This document shows positions 1-10,269 of a stretch of DNA of 64,000 bases, one piece after another. The DNA is taken from the NCBI RefSeq assembly GCF_022414575.1, contig NZ_JADWYQ010000002.1:62001-126000 (forward strand), written 5' to 3'. The position numbers and the translations under genes are program-made. The DNA is from Streptomyces sp. MUM 178J. GTDB taxonomy: Bacteria > Actinomycetota > Actinomycetes > Streptomycetales > Streptomycetaceae. Below the pieces are notes generated by a model that was not told the DNA's origin, searched no databases, and worked only from the letters and a program-made list of their open reading frames with translations. Each line of letters opens with the position of its first letter. The first letter of the stretch is position 1.

Positions 1-36
1 GGCCGGCTTTGGGCTGAATTACTGACCCCGCCGACT

Positions 37-54
37 CGACCGAATGATCGGTCG
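37..54. promoter_or_regulatory. Inverted repeat operator upstream of paaK
   Basis: CGACCGAATGATCGGTCG has perfect 7-bp arms around an ATGA spacer and ends 27 bp before the paaK start. ACCG/CGGT palindromes of this kind are known targets of TetR-family PaaR regulators of phenylacetate catabolism in actinobacteria. The regulator assignment is inferred; no tetR gene is in the window. Confidence 0.6.
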
Positions 55-81
55 CCCGGTTTGAGGCGGGAGGAGCCACGG

Positions 82-1383
<1,302 letters not shown>

Positions 1384-1524
1384 CACTCCGTCACTTCGCA
1401 GCGGAGGGTGCTTGAGGACGGCGCGTGCCCGGAGCAGGCCCGGCGGATCGATGGGCTGCTGCCGGGCCGCGCCGATGCGCCGGCTCCCGGGGACTCCGCC
1501 CCCGCACCCCCGCTCCATCTATCA

Positions 1525-1560
1525 CGCCCCGGGCTGGAGTTCGGCGGAGCCCCGGGGGCG
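1525..1560. terminator. GC-rich hairpin between convergent genes
   Basis: CGCCCCGGGCT and the opposing AGCCCCGGGGGCG can pair as a long stem with one or two bulges. It sits between the converging 3' ends of paaK and the acyl-CoA synthetase gene. No U-tract follows, which is usual in Streptomyces. Confidence 0.5.
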
Positions 1561-1561
1561 G

Positions 1562-3118
1562 TCAGGTGCCGTGGTGCTCCCAGTACGGGTCCCGCAACCG
1601 GCGCTTGTAGAGCTTGCCGTTGGGGTCGCGGGGCATGGCGGGGATGAAGTCGAGGCTCCTGGGGCGCTTGTAGCGGGCGAGTCGGCCTGCGCAGTGGTCG
1701 AGGATGTCCGCGGAGAGAGCGGCGTCCGCCGTATGGCCGTCGGCGACTTCGACGACCGCCTTGACCTCTTCTCCCCAGTCGGCGTGCGGTATGCCGAAGG
1801 CCGCCGCGTCGGCGACCGCGGGGTGGCTGAGCAGGGCGGACTCGATCTCGGCGGGATAGATGTTCACTCCGCCCGAGATAATCATGTCGATCTTGCGATC
1901 GCGGAGGAAGAGAAAGCCGTCCTCGTCAAGGAAGCCGAGGTCTCCCACGGTGAAGTAGTCGCCGATGCGGCTGTTGCGGGTCTTCGCCGTGTCCTTGTGG
2001 TAGCTGAAGCCTCCGGTGGTCATCTTCATGTAGACGGTGCCGAGTTCGCCGGGCGGCAGCCGGTTGCCGTCGTCGTCGAAGACGGCGATGTCGCTGATCG
2101 GCCAGGCCCTTCCGACGGTGCCCGGCTTCTTCAGCCAGTCCTCGGCGGTGGCGAAGGCGCCGCCGCCCTCGCTGGCGGCGTAGTACTCCTCGACGCACCT
2201 CCCCCACCACTCGATCATCGCTCGCTTGATGTGGTCGGGGCAGGGCGCGGCTCCGTGGACGGCGTGGCGCATGGAGGTCACGTCGTAGCGGTTCCTGGTC
2301 TCGTCCGGCAGGGCGAGCAGCCGGTGGAACTGGGTCGGCACCATATGGGTGTGGGTGCAGCGGTGGGCGTCGATCAGCCGCAGCATCTCCTCCGGCGTCC
2401 ACTTGTCCATCATCACCAGCGGATGGCCGATGTGCAGGGACGCGGACGCGAACTGCAGCACGGCGGTGTGGTACAGGGGCGAGCAGACGAGATGGACGTT
2501 CCCGCCGAACGGCCGGATGCCGAAGATGCCGAGGAAGCCGCCGAGATGGCTCTCCTCGGGGAGCTTGCCGGTCAGCGGGCGGCGGATGCCGCGCGGCCGG
2601 CCGGTGGTGCCGGAGGTGTAGTTCATCACCCAGCCGAGGGTGCGGTCGTCAGGGGGCGTGGACGGCTGCCCGTCGAGGAGGTCGGCGTACGGGCGGAAGC
2701 CGGGCGCATCGCCGACGGCGTAGCGGGCGGTCCGCGGCAGCTTCGCCTCGTCGGCGGCGTCCTGTGCGGCGCCGGCGAACCGCTCGTGGGCGATCAGCGC
2801 CCTGGCCCCGGAGTCGGCGGCGATCCAGGCGATCTCGGGGCCGGTGAGATGGTGGTTGACGGGGACCAGATAGAGCCCGGCCTGGGTGGCGGCGAGAGCG
2901 GCGGTGAGGAACTCGACGCCGTTGGGCAGGACGACCGCGAAGGCGTCGCCCCGGCGGAGCCCCGCCGCACGCAGTCCGTGCACCAGCCTGTTGGCGGCCG
3001 CGTGCAGCCGGCCGGCGGTCCACCGCTCGCCGTCCGGGGCGATCAGCGCCGTACGGTCGGGTTCGGCCGTTGCCTGCGCCCAGAAGCCACTGGGCGCATC
3101 GCCTGTCGGGGATGTCAT
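1562..3118 (-). CDS. AMP-dependent acyl-CoA synthetase (FadD-like)
   Basis: ATP-dependent ligase that adenylates a carboxylic acid and transfers it to CoA. The 518-residue protein has the ANL-family motifs: YTSGTTGRPRG at about 167-177, YYAASEGGG near 340, YFTVGDLGFLDEDGF with the hinge DRKIDMIISGGVNIYP, and a C-terminal PNGKLYKRRLRDPY carrying the catalytic lysine region. The start ATG at 3118 follows AAGGAG, which lies inside the last codons of the upstream nitronate monooxygenase gene, so the two are translationally coupled (stop at 3121). A longer upstream frame lacks coding character. The natural acid is unknown; fatty, branched or steroid side-chain acids are all possible for this subfamily. 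Confidence 0.87.
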   Translation of the reverse strand: MTSPTGDAPSGFWAQATAEPDRTALIAPDGERWTAGRLHAAANRLVHGLRAAGLRRGDAFAVVLPNGVEFLTAALAATQAGLYLVPVNHHLTGPEIAWIAADSGARALIAHERFAGAAQDAADEAKLPRTARYAVGDAPGFRPYADLLDGQPSTPPDDRTLGWVMNYTSGTTGRPRGIRRPLTGKLPEESHLGGFLGIFGIRPFGGNVHLVCSPLYHTAVLQFASASLHIGHPLVMMDKWTPEEMLRLIDAHRCTHTHMVPTQFHRLLALPDETRNRYDVTSMRHAVHGAAPCPDHIKRAMIEWWGRCVEEYYAASEGGGAFATAEDWLKKPGTVGRAWPISDIAVFDDDGNRLPPGELGTVYMKMTTGGFSYHKDTAKTRNSRIGDYFTVGDLGFLDEDGFLFLRDRKIDMIISGGVNIYPAEIESALLSHPAVADAAAFGIPHADWGEEVKAVVEVADGHTADAALSADILDHCAGRLARYKRPRSLDFIPAMPRDPNGKLYKRRLRDPYWEHHGT

Positions 3119-3120
3119 GG

Positions 3121-4224
3121 TCAGCTCCTTCCGGCGATGCGGTTGATGCGGTCCACGGCCCGTTCGAAGCCCCGGGTGAGGTCGTCGAAGACCTCCCGGA
3201 CGCTGCGCTCGGACGTCATCCGGCCCACGATCTGCCCCACGGGCGTGCCCAGCAGCGGACCGGTCTCGTACTTCTGTATGCGGGAGAGCGCCTCGGCGAC
3301 CAGCAGGCCCTGCAACGGCATCGGCAGGGCGCCGGGGCCGCCGGGGTCGTCCCAGGCGTCGGTCCACGCGGTGCGCAGCTGGCGTGCGGGCTTGCCGGTC
3401 AGGGCCCGGGAGCGGACGGTGTCGCCGGAGCCCGCGGCGAGGAGTTTGCGGGTGAGGGCGCGGGAGTGCAGGTCCGCCTCGGTCGTGGTGAGCCAGATCG
3501 AGCCGAGCCAGACGCCCTGCGCGCCGAGCGCGAGCCCGGCGGCGATCTGCGCGCCGCTGCCGATGCCGCCCGCGGCGAGCACCGGCAGCGGGTCGACGGC
3601 GTCGACGACCTCGGGGGTCAGCACCATGGTGGCGATCTCGCCGGTGTGGCCGCCTGCTTCACAGCCCTGGGCCACGACGACGTCGATGCCGGCCTCGGCG
3701 TGGCGGCGGGCGTGCTTGGCGCTGCCGGCGAGGGCCGCGGTGAGCACCCCGCGGCCGCGGGCGCGTTCGACGACGTCCGGGGGCGGGGAGCCGAGGGCGT
3801 TGGCGAGCAGCCTGATCGGATAGTCGAAGGCGACGTCGAGCTGGCTGCGGGCGACCTGCTCCATCCAGCCGGTGACGCGCCAGCCGGAGGCCTCGCCTTC
3901 GGGGAGTTCGGGCACGCCGTACTTCGCCAGGGTCTCGCGGACGAACCGCCGGTGGCCCTGGGGGATCATCGCCTCGACGTCGGCCTCGGTGACGCCTTCG
4001 ACCTTCTTGGCGGGCATCACCACGTCCAGGCCGTAGGGCTTGCCGCCGGTGTGCTGCTGCATCCATTCGAGGTCGCGTTCCAGCGCGTCGGGGGCGGTGT
4101 AGCGGACGGCCCCGAGCACCCCCAGCCCGCCGGCCCGGGAGATGGCGGCGGCTACCGCGGGGAACGGCGTGAAGCCGAAGACAGCGTGTTCGATGCCCAG
4201 TTGCTTGCTCAGCTCCGTCTCCAT
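3121..4224 (-). CDS. Nitronate monooxygenase (2-nitropropane dioxygenase family)
   Basis: FMN-dependent TIM-barrel enzyme that oxidises alkyl nitronates; many relatives act on unknown substrates next to acyl-CoA genes. The 367-residue product has the family's FMN phosphate-binding segments LAAGGIGSG and ALGAQGVWLGS, and the GCEAGGHTG loop with the conserved active-site histidine. It is the first gene of a two-gene minus-strand unit and overlaps the ribosome site of the acyl-CoA synthetase. ATG at 4224 is the only good start. A 15-bp near-palindrome 44 bp upstream is a likely operator. The acyl-CoA synthetase partner suggests a role in degrading an unusual acid; that is inference. Confidence 0.87.
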   Translation of the reverse strand: METELSKQLGIEHAVFGFTPFPAVAAAISRAGGLGVLGAVRYTAPDALERDLEWMQQHTGGKPYGLDVVMPAKKVEGVTEADVEAMIPQGHRRFVRETLAKYGVPELPEGEASGWRVTGWMEQVARSQLDVAFDYPIRLLANALGSPPPDVVERARGRGVLTAALAGSAKHARRHAEAGIDVVVAQGCEAGGHTGEIATMVLTPEVVDAVDPLPVLAAGGIGSGAQIAAGLALGAQGVWLGSIWLTTTEADLHSRALTRKLLAAGSGDTVRSRALTGKPARQLRTAWTDAWDDPGGPGALPMPLQGLLVAEALSRIQKYETGPLLGTPVGQIVGRMTSERSVREVFDDLTRGFERAVDRINRIAGRS

Positions 4225-4267
4225 GGGCGCAGGATGCCGCAGCCGGACCGACGACGGAAGAGATTTT

Positions 4268-4293
4268 CTGATGCAGCGTCAGTTCCCTGGAAC
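4268..4293 (-). promoter_or_regulatory. Two adjacent palindromes upstream of the nitronate monooxygenase operon
   Basis: CTGATGCAGCGTCAG (4268-4282) is palindromic at six of seven pairs. It abuts GTTCCCTGGAAC (4282-4293), with 5-bp arms around CT. Both lie 44-69 bp upstream of the start at 4224, a normal operator position. The cognate regulator is not known. Confidence 0.5.
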
Positions 4294-4320
4294 GGGGACC
4301 GCCGGGTCCGCCCGCGATGG

Positions 4321-4383
4321 TTGACACCGTCCGGTCCCGGCAAGAAAGTTTCACGGGCGGTCCAGATCCCGAAAGATACTTTC
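4321..4383 (+). promoter_or_regulatory. Promoter with GAAAG/CTTTC operators before the serine hydrolase gene
   Basis: TTGACA at 4321-4326 is a consensus -35 box; 17 bp on, GAAAGT is a weak -10. Two palindromes follow: GAAAGTTTC at 4344-4352, overlapping the -10, and GAAAGATACTTTC at 4371-4383. Repeated GAAA/TTTC palindromes are typical of LacI-family sugar regulators in Streptomyces; this link is inference. Confidence 0.5.
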
Positions 4384-4409
4384 AGAGCTCTCCCGGAGAA
4401 GGGGTGCGC

Positions 4410-6245
4410 ATGGCTCACGACGGCACGGCAGGCTCGGGGATCAGCAGACGCAGGCTGGGCGGCGGGGTGCTGGCGCTGGGCGGGACGCTGGCGCTCACGC
4501 CGACCGCGCCGGCCCCGGCCGGGGAGCCGGGCAAAGGCGGCTCCCCGACCCGCCGGCCGACGCTGCGGTACGGCTCGCCCGAGCGTGCCGGGCTGCTGCG
4601 GGAGCCGCTGGAGCAGCTCGTCGCGGACGCGGAAACGTTCCTCGGCCCCTCTCCCCGGCATCCCTGGTACGCCGGGGCCGTGCTGCTCGCAGGGCGCGGC
4701 GGCACGGTGGCGCTGCACCGTCCGATCGGCTGGGCCGTGCGCTATGCGGCGTACGACGAGAAGACCGACACCGGGGTGGAGCTGCCGGCCGACCGGCGGA
4801 TCCCCATGGCGCGGGACACCGTCTTCGATCTGGCCTCGCTCACCAAGCTGTTCACCTCCATCCTGGGCGTCCAGCTGATGGAGCGCGGCGCGCTGGAACC
4901 GGAGGCGGCCGTCGCCTCCTATCTGCCGGAGTTCGGCGGCGCGGGCAAACAGGACATCACCGTGCGCCAGCTCCTCACCCACACCTCCGGGCTGCGGGCC
5001 TGGCTGCCGCTCTACCGGGAGCCGACGCGCGAGGGAAAGCTGCGGCTGCTGTGGAACGAGGCCCCCCTCACCGCGCCGGGCACCGCCTACCTCTACTCCG
5101 ACCTCAACCTGATCAGCCTTCAGCTGCTGCTGGAGCGGGTCGCCGGCCGGGGGCTGGACCTGCTGGTCCATGACGAGATCACCGCGCCGCTGAGGATGCG
5201 CCGCACCCGGTTCAACCCGCCCGCCTCCTGGCGGTCCGGGATCGCGGCGACGGAGGACTCCAGAGAGCCGTGGTCCGGGCTGGAGCGCGGCATGATGTGG
5301 GGCGAGGTGCACGACGAGAACGCGTACGGCTTCGGGGGCGTGGCCGGGCACGCGGGTGTCTTCTCCTGCGCCTGGGATCTGGCGGTGCTGGCCCGCGCCC
5401 TGCTCAACGGCGGGGTGTACGGACGGCGGCGCATCCTGCGGCCCGCTTCCGTGGAGCTGATGTTCACGGACTTCAACACGGACTTCCCCGGCGATGAGCA
5501 CGGGCTGGGCTTCGAGCTCTACCAGCACTGGTACATGGGGGCGATGGCGACGCCCCGCAGCGCCGGGCACACCGGCTTCACCGGCACCAGTCTGGTGCTG
5601 GACCCGACGACCGACTCGTTCCTCATCGTCCTCGGGAACTCCTGCCATCCGGTGCGGACCTGGCGCTCGGGCAGCGCGCCGAGGGTCGCCGCGGCGGATC
5701 ACATGGCTCGGGCGGTCGCCGTACGGCCGGTGCACGGCCGCGCGGCCTGGTTCACGGGCATGGCCGCCGCCGCCGAAACGACGCTCGCCCTCCCGCCGCT
5801 GGCCCTGTCCGCCGGCGGAAGTGCGCGGCTGCGGTGCGCGCTGTGGTGGGACACCGAGCCCCGCTCGGACGCGGTCTTCCTGGAGGCGTCGCACGACGGC
5901 GGAGCGGCCCGCGGGGCGGCGGGCGGGGCGGCCGTCTGGGAGCCCGTGCCGTTCACCTCCGCAAGGGCGGACGGCGGCGAGCCGCGGCTCCACCCCGCGG
6001 GTACGGCCGGCGGCTGGTCCGGGCGGGTCTGGCACCACGTCGTCGCGGACCTGTCCCGGTGGGCCGTGCCCGGGTCCCGGGTCCGGCTGCGGTGGCGGTC
6101 CCGGACGGACGAGCGGTACGTGGGGCGCGGCGTGTACGTGGACGGGCTCCGTGTGGAGGACGGGGGGCGGTGCGTGTTCGACGAGTCGCGGGCCGGGGAC
6201 GCGGAGCGGATCGAGGCGTGGGGGTGGGAGGCGGTGCGGGACTGA
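4410..6245 (+). CDS. Tat-exported serine hydrolase, beta-lactamase/DD-peptidase fold
   Basis: Secreted or membrane-tethered class C-like serine hydrolase (beta-lactamase, esterase or DD-peptidase; the substrate cannot be told). The 611-residue protein starts with a twin-arginine signal (SRRRLGGGVLALGG, residues 12-25, then an Ala/Pro-rich cleavage region). The catalytic domain shows S143-x-x-K146 in SLTK, a YSDLN tyrosine motif and an HTGFTGT motif in place of KTG. About 130 residues beyond the normal C-terminus (from about 480) form a beta-rich extension ending in Arg-rich strands, perhaps a carbohydrate-binding or jelly-roll module. ATG at 4410 follows GGAGAAGGGG; an upstream in-frame ATG at 4317 lies inside the promoter and operator region and is rejected. 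The operators suggest control by a sugar-responsive repressor. Confidence 0.85.
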   Translation: MAHDGTAGSGISRRRLGGGVLALGGTLALTPTAPAPAGEPGKGGSPTRRPTLRYGSPERAGLLREPLEQLVADAETFLGPSPRHPWYAGAVLLAGRGGTVALHRPIGWAVRYAAYDEKTDTGVELPADRRIPMARDTVFDLASLTKLFTSILGVQLMERGALEPEAAVASYLPEFGGAGKQDITVRQLLTHTSGLRAWLPLYREPTREGKLRLLWNEAPLTAPGTAYLYSDLNLISLQLLLERVAGRGLDLLVHDEITAPLRMRRTRFNPPASWRSGIAATEDSREPWSGLERGMMWGEVHDENAYGFGGVAGHAGVFSCAWDLAVLARALLNGGVYGRRRILRPASVELMFTDFNTDFPGDEHGLGFELYQHWYMGAMATPRSAGHTGFTGTSLVLDPTTDSFLIVLGNSCHPVRTWRSGSAPRVAAADHMARAVAVRPVHGRAAWFTGMAAAAETTLALPPLALSAGGSARLRCALWWDTEPRSDAVFLEASHDGGAARGAAGGAAVWEPVPFTSARADGGEPRLHPAGTAGGWSGRVWHHVVADLSRWAVPGSRVRLRWRSRTDERYVGRGVYVDGLRVEDGGRCVFDESRAGDAERIEAWGWEAVRD

Positions 6246-6324
6246 CGGGGTGCGGGCGGGCGCCTTCTTCCGCCCCTCCCTCTACGCCCTGGGGCGTGGG
6301 GAGGGGGCCCCGCACGTCCCGTAG

Positions 6325-6370
6325 CCGGGGCTCCGCCCCGGGCCCCCGCGCCTCAAACGCCGGCGGGGCT
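6325..6370. repeat. Dispersed Streptomyces-type intergenic palindrome
   Basis: CCGGGGCTCCGCCCCGG followed by a CCTCAAACGCCGGCGGGGCT block. This is the familiar high-copy intergenic element of Streptomyces genomes, recognised from memory. It sits between converging genes and can fold into strong hairpins, so it may serve as a bidirectional terminator. Confidence 0.6.
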
Positions 6371-6377
6371 TGATTCG

Positions 6378-7946
6378 TTACCGGCCCAGCGTCGCCATCG
6401 CCGCGTTGTGGCCCGGGATGCCGCTCACACCGCCGCCGCGCGTCGCGCCCGCGCCGCAGAGGAGGATGTTGGGGTGGGCGGTCTCCACGCCCCACCGGCC
6501 GGCGGCCCCGGTGGCGTAGGGGAAGGCGAGGTCGCGGTGGAAGATATGCCCGCCCGGCAGGCGCAGTTCGCGTTCCAGGTCGAGCGGGGTCTTGGCCTCG
6601 ATGCAGGGCTCGCCGCGCTCGTCGAGGGCCAGGCAGTCGGCGACCGGCTCGCCCAGGCAGGCGTCGAGCTGGGCGAGCGTCGACGTCAGCAGCGATGCGC
6701 GGGCGGCGTCGTTGTCGGCGGCGAACAGCCGGGCCGGGGTGTGCAGTCCGAAAAGGGTGAGGGTGTGGCAGCCACGGGCGGTCAGCCCGGGGCCGAGGAT
6801 CGACGGGTCGGTCAGCGAGTGGCAGTAGATCTCCGACGGCGGAACGGTCGGCAGCCGGCCCTGCGCGGCCTCGGCGTACGCGGTCGCCAACTGCTGGTAG
6901 CCCTCGGCGACATGGAAGGTCCCGGAGAACGCGTCGCGCGGGTCGACGGACCGGTCCCGCAGCCGGGGCAGCCGCTCCAGCAGCATGTTGACCTTGAACT
7001 GGGCGCCCTCGGCCGGCGTCGGGGGCTGCTCGCCGAGCAGCGCGGCCAGCTCCTGCGGCGAGGCGTTCACCAGGACGTGCCGGGCCTCGACGACGCCTTC
7101 CCCGTCCGCCGTGCGGTAAGCGACCTCGGCCCGCTTTCCGTCGGTCTCGACGCGGATCGCCTCATGGCCCGTCAGGATCTCCGCGCCCGCGGAACGCGCC
7201 GCGTCGGCCAGAGCGTCCGTCAGTGCGCCCATGCCGCCGACCGGGACGTCCCAGTCGCCCGTCCCGCCTCCGATGACGTGGTAGAGGAAGCAGCGGTTCT
7301 GCACCAGGGACGGGTCGTGGGCGTCGGCGAAGGTGCCGATCAGCGCGTCGGTGAGCACCACGCCCCGGACCAGGTCATGGGCGAACCGCTCCTCGATCGC
7401 TACCCCGATGGGCTCCTCGAACAGCATGCGCCAGGCGCCCTCGTCGCCGATGCGCTCGCGCAGCTCCTGCCGTGCGGGCAGCGGCTCGGTCAACGTGGGA
7501 AAGACGCGGCGGGCGACCTCGCCGGTCGTCGCGTAGAACTCCCGCCACGCCGCGTACTCCGCGTCCCCGCCGGTCAGCCGGGCGAACGACTCCCCCGTGC
7601 GCGGCCCGCCGACCAGCAGCCCGCCGTCGCCCGCGGGTGTGTACGAGGAGACGGTCCGCTTGCGGACGGCGAAGTCGAGGCCCAGCTCACGCACGATCTT
7701 CCGGGGCAGCAGTGAGACGAGGTACGAGTAGCGCGAGAGACGGGCGTCGACCCCCGGGAAGGGACGGGTCGAGACGGCCGCGCCACCGGTGCCGGGGAGA
7801 CGTTCCAGCACCACGACGGAGCGTCCGGCTCGAGCGAGATAGGCGGCGGCGACCAGGCCGTTGTGACCGCCTCCCACGACGACGACGTCGTACGAGCCGC
7901 GTGCGGCGTGCGAGGGGTGCGTGCCGGGCGAGGAGAGTGCGGACAT
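6378..7946 (-). CDS. FAD-dependent oxidoreductase (phytoene desaturase-like, PYROXD2 type)
   Basis: Flavin amine oxidase/phytoene desaturase-fold enzyme of 522 residues. The N-terminus has the dinucleotide motif VVVGGGHNGLVAAAYLARAG at about 20-39, and the C-terminus has the FAD-closing segment NILLCGAGATRGGGVSGIPG. Family members oxidise diverse hydrophobic substrates; carotenoid synthesis is unlikely because no crt genes are present. The start ATG at 7946 leaves 22 bp to the upstream kinase gene, making this the last gene of a four-gene minus-strand run with acyl-CoA dehydrogenase and DUF2236 genes. Its ribosome site is weak (GGTAGGGTCGG), which fits expression from the shared transcript. 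The substrate is unknown. Confidence 0.85.
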   Translation of the reverse strand: MSALSSPGTHPSHAARGSYDVVVVGGGHNGLVAAAYLARAGRSVVVLERLPGTGGAAVSTRPFPGVDARLSRYSYLVSLLPRKIVRELGLDFAVRKRTVSSYTPAGDGGLLVGGPRTGESFARLTGGDAEYAAWREFYATTGEVARRVFPTLTEPLPARQELRERIGDEGAWRMLFEEPIGVAIEERFAHDLVRGVVLTDALIGTFADAHDPSLVQNRCFLYHVIGGGTGDWDVPVGGMGALTDALADAARSAGAEILTGHEAIRVETDGKRAEVAYRTADGEGVVEARHVLVNASPQELAALLGEQPPTPAEGAQFKVNMLLERLPRLRDRSVDPRDAFSGTFHVAEGYQQLATAYAEAAQGRLPTVPPSEIYCHSLTDPSILGPGLTARGCHTLTLFGLHTPARLFAADNDAARASLLTSTLAQLDACLGEPVADCLALDERGEPCIEAKTPLDLERELRLPGGHIFHRDLAFPYATGAAGRWGVETAHPNILLCGAGATRGGGVSGIPGHNAAMATLGR

Positions 7947-7968
7947 GCGGCCGACCCTACCGGCGATG

Positions 7969-9130
7969 TCATGTCTCGTCCCCGCTTCCCTGTTGCAGCG
8001 ACGCGACCCGCCGGTACCGCTCCACCGCCTCGGCATGCCGGCCGAGGCGCTCCAGGCAGTGCGCCTCGTCGTTGCGGCTGGCGAGCGCGTCGGGGTGCTC
8101 GGGACCGAGCACACGGTCACGGGCGTCCGCGACCTGCGCGTACACCGCCAGGGCGTCCGTCCAGCGGCCCAGCCAGCCGAGGCCGACGGCGATCTCTCGG
8201 CGGCTGACCAGGGTGTCGGGGTGCTCGGGGCCAAGCACGCGGGTCCGCAGGGCGCTGACGTCGCGGGCCTCGGTCAGCGCCTCCTCCCAGCGGCCCAGCC
8301 GGCCGAGGCAGACGCCCAAGCCGTGCCGGGCGCGCAGCGTTTCGGCGCCGGAGGGCCCGGCGAGCCGGGTGTGGTCGGCGATGAGACGGCGGTATGCGTC
8401 CAGAGCCTCCCCGTGGCGGCCGACGCGGCCCAGCCCGATGCCGACGGCATGGCGGGCGGCGAGCGTGTCGGGGTGGTCCGCGCCCAGGGTGCGGCCGCGC
8501 CCGGCGGCCACGTCCCGATATGCGCCCAGGGCGTCGGCCCAGCGGCCGAGCCCGGCAAGCGCATGGGCGGCCTCGTAGCGGGTGGCAAGGGTGTCGGGGT
8601 GGTCGGGGCCGAGCATGCGGGCGCGGGCGTCGGCGACCTGGTCCGCCATGCGGTGGGAGTCGCCGAGCCGCCCCAGCCTGCCCAGGGTGAAGGCCAGGTT
8701 GTGCCGGCAGCGCAGGGTGTCGGGGTGCTCGGCGCCCATGGTGCGCTCCCGGGCCTTGAGCACCGCGGTGTACAGCTCGAGCGCCTCGGCGTGCCGTCCG
8801 AGCCGGCCCTGTGCGAATGCCATCTCCTGGCGGGCTGCGAGGGTGTCCGGATGGTCCGCGCCCAGGGCGCGGGTGCGGCCCTCGGCGACCGCGCCGAAGG
8901 CGCGCAGCGCCTCGGCGGCACGGCCTGTCCTGCTGAGGCAGAAGCCGATCTCGTAGCGGCTGGCCAGGGTGTCGGGGTGGTCCGGGCCCAGTGCCCGTTC
9001 CCGCTCGGCGGCGACCGCCCGGTGCACCTGCCCGGCCTCGTCCCAGCGGCCCAGCCGGCCGAGGCTGAGCCCCGCGCTGTGGCGGCTGGCGAGGACGGCG
9101 AGCACTTCGGGCGGCGGCGTGGGTCGGTCA
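7969..9130 (-). repeat. 126-bp in-gene repeat array encoding 42-residue TPR units
   Basis: About nine tandem units, each encoding a consensus HPDTLAxRxxxAxxLGRLGR-xxEAL with LGxD/E at the end. Units are diverged rather than identical, so this is an old protein repeat, not a recent tandem duplication. Confidence 0.8.
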
Positions 9131-10269
9131 CCGGGACGGCCGGTTCCGGGGCCGGGACGTTCGGTCCGGCTGCCGGGGCCGGGGCTATCGGTTCCGGGGG
9201 CGGGGCCGGGGGCTCCGGGGTCCGGCCGAAGCCTGTCGGGAACGCCCCGGGGAACCCCCTTCGGAAAGGTCCACGCGCCCGTCAGCCCCGCCGTGTGGTC
9301 CGGCAGCCCGGGCCCCGGGAGAGCGTCCGCGGTCGCCTTGGCGCCGGTGGTCATGCCGCGGGTCCAGGCCGGCAGCTCCGGGGCCTCGCGCGGCGGCCCG
9401 GCGACGGGCGTGCCGGCGGGCGGGGAGGTCCGGCCCAGCAGCCCGCGCAGCTCCGCGGCGTCGGCAGGACGGGCCTCGGGCGCTTTGGCGAGCAGCCGAA
9501 GTATGGCGTGGTCCAGGAAGACCGGCACCGCGGGGCGGTGAACGCGCAGCGACTGCGGCTCGGTGTCCCGGTGCCCGACGAGCACCGACCAGGAGTCCTC
9601 GAGGTCGAAGGGGGGCGCGCCGGTGGCCAGCTCGTACAGCACGCAGCCCAGCGAGTACAGATCGCTGCGGAAGTCAACCTCGCCGCTGCCGATCTGCTCG
9701 GGCGACATGTAGTGCGGGGTGCCCATGGCGATTCCGGTGCCGGTGAGGCGGGAGGTGATGCCCATGGACTCGCCGAGCCGGGCGATGCCAAAGTCGCATA
9801 TCTTCACCGTGCCGTCGGTGAGCCGCATGATGTTGGCGGGCTTGAGGTCACGGTGGACGATGCCCTGTTCATGGGTGTAGGCGAGGGCGTCGGCGATCTG
9901 GTCGGCAATGTCGACGACGTCGTCGACCGGCAGGGGACGCTGCTCGTTGTCGTCCATCAGCTGGCTGAGGTTGCGGCCATTGAGCAGTTCCATGACGAGA
10001 TACAGCACGCCTTCGTCGTCTCCGAAGTCATGGACGACGGTCACCCCGCGGTGCTGGAGCGAGGCGGCGACGCGCGCCTCGCGACGGAAGCGCTCGCGCA
10101 GCACACGGGTGAAGGTGGGGTCGTGCTGGGGTCCCAGGGGCTTGAGGCGCTTGACGGCGACGCGCCGTCCCAGGGCCTCGTCGCGGGCCTGCCAGACCTG
10201 GCCCATGCCGCCGCGTCCGATGAGTTCGAGCAGCCGGTAGCGGCCGTGGATCAGCCTCGTCTCCGCCAT
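7969..10269 (-). CDS. Serine/threonine protein kinase with C-terminal TPR array
   Basis: Cytosolic Hanks-type kinase fused to a tetratricopeptide scaffold, 766 residues. Kinase domain, about 11-270: glycine loop IGRGGMGQVW, catalytic K40, HRDLKPAN with D141, DFG at 159-161, and the SPEQ activation segment. A Pro/Gly-rich linker (about 270-370) has no transmembrane helix or PASTA repeats. Nine 42-residue TPR_12-type repeats fill the C-terminus, probably for partner binding. The start at 10269 overlaps the DUF2236 gene by 19 bp, and 22 bp separate it from the FAD oxidoreductase, so the kinase is embedded in a metabolic operon. TPR-fused kinases often act as multi-protein scaffolds; the target is unknown. 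Confidence 0.9.
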   Translation of the reverse strand: MAETRLIHGRYRLLELIGRGGMGQVWQARDEALGRRVAVKRLKPLGPQHDPTFTRVLRERFRREARVAASLQHRGVTVVHDFGDDEGVLYLVMELLNGRNLSQLMDDNEQRPLPVDDVVDIADQIADALAYTHEQGIVHRDLKPANIMRLTDGTVKICDFGIARLGESMGITSRLTGTGIAMGTPHYMSPEQIGSGEVDFRSDLYSLGCVLYELATGAPPFDLEDSWSVLVGHRDTEPQSLRVHRPAVPVFLDHAILRLLAKAPEARPADAAELRGLLGRTSPPAGTPVAGPPREAPELPAWTRGMTTGAKATADALPGPGLPDHTAGLTGAWTFPKGVPRGVPDRLRPDPGAPGPAPGTDSPGPGSRTERPGPGTGRPGDRPTPPPEVLAVLASRHSAGLSLGRLGRWDEAGQVHRAVAAERERALGPDHPDTLASRYEIGFCLSRTGRAAEALRAFGAVAEGRTRALGADHPDTLAARQEMAFAQGRLGRHAEALELYTAVLKARERTMGAEHPDTLRCRHNLAFTLGRLGRLGDSHRMADQVADARARMLGPDHPDTLATRYEAAHALAGLGRWADALGAYRDVAAGRGRTLGADHPDTLAARHAVGIGLGRVGRHGEALDAYRRLIADHTRLAGPSGAETLRARHGLGVCLGRLGRWEEALTEARDVSALRTRVLGPEHPDTLVSRREIAVGLGWLGRWTDALAVYAQVADARDRVLGPEHPDALASRNDEAHCLERLGRHAEAVERYRRVASLQQGSGDET

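Noticed and set aside
6378..7946. Phytoene desaturase of a carotenoid cluster
   Set aside because: No crtB, crtE or lycopene cyclase genes are nearby, and the sequence fits the wider PYROXD2-like group better.
7969..9130. Periodic 126-bp repeats as a CRISPR or satellite array
   Set aside because: The period equals a 42-residue TPR unit in frame, and units are diverged at the DNA level; there are no identical repeats with unique spacers.
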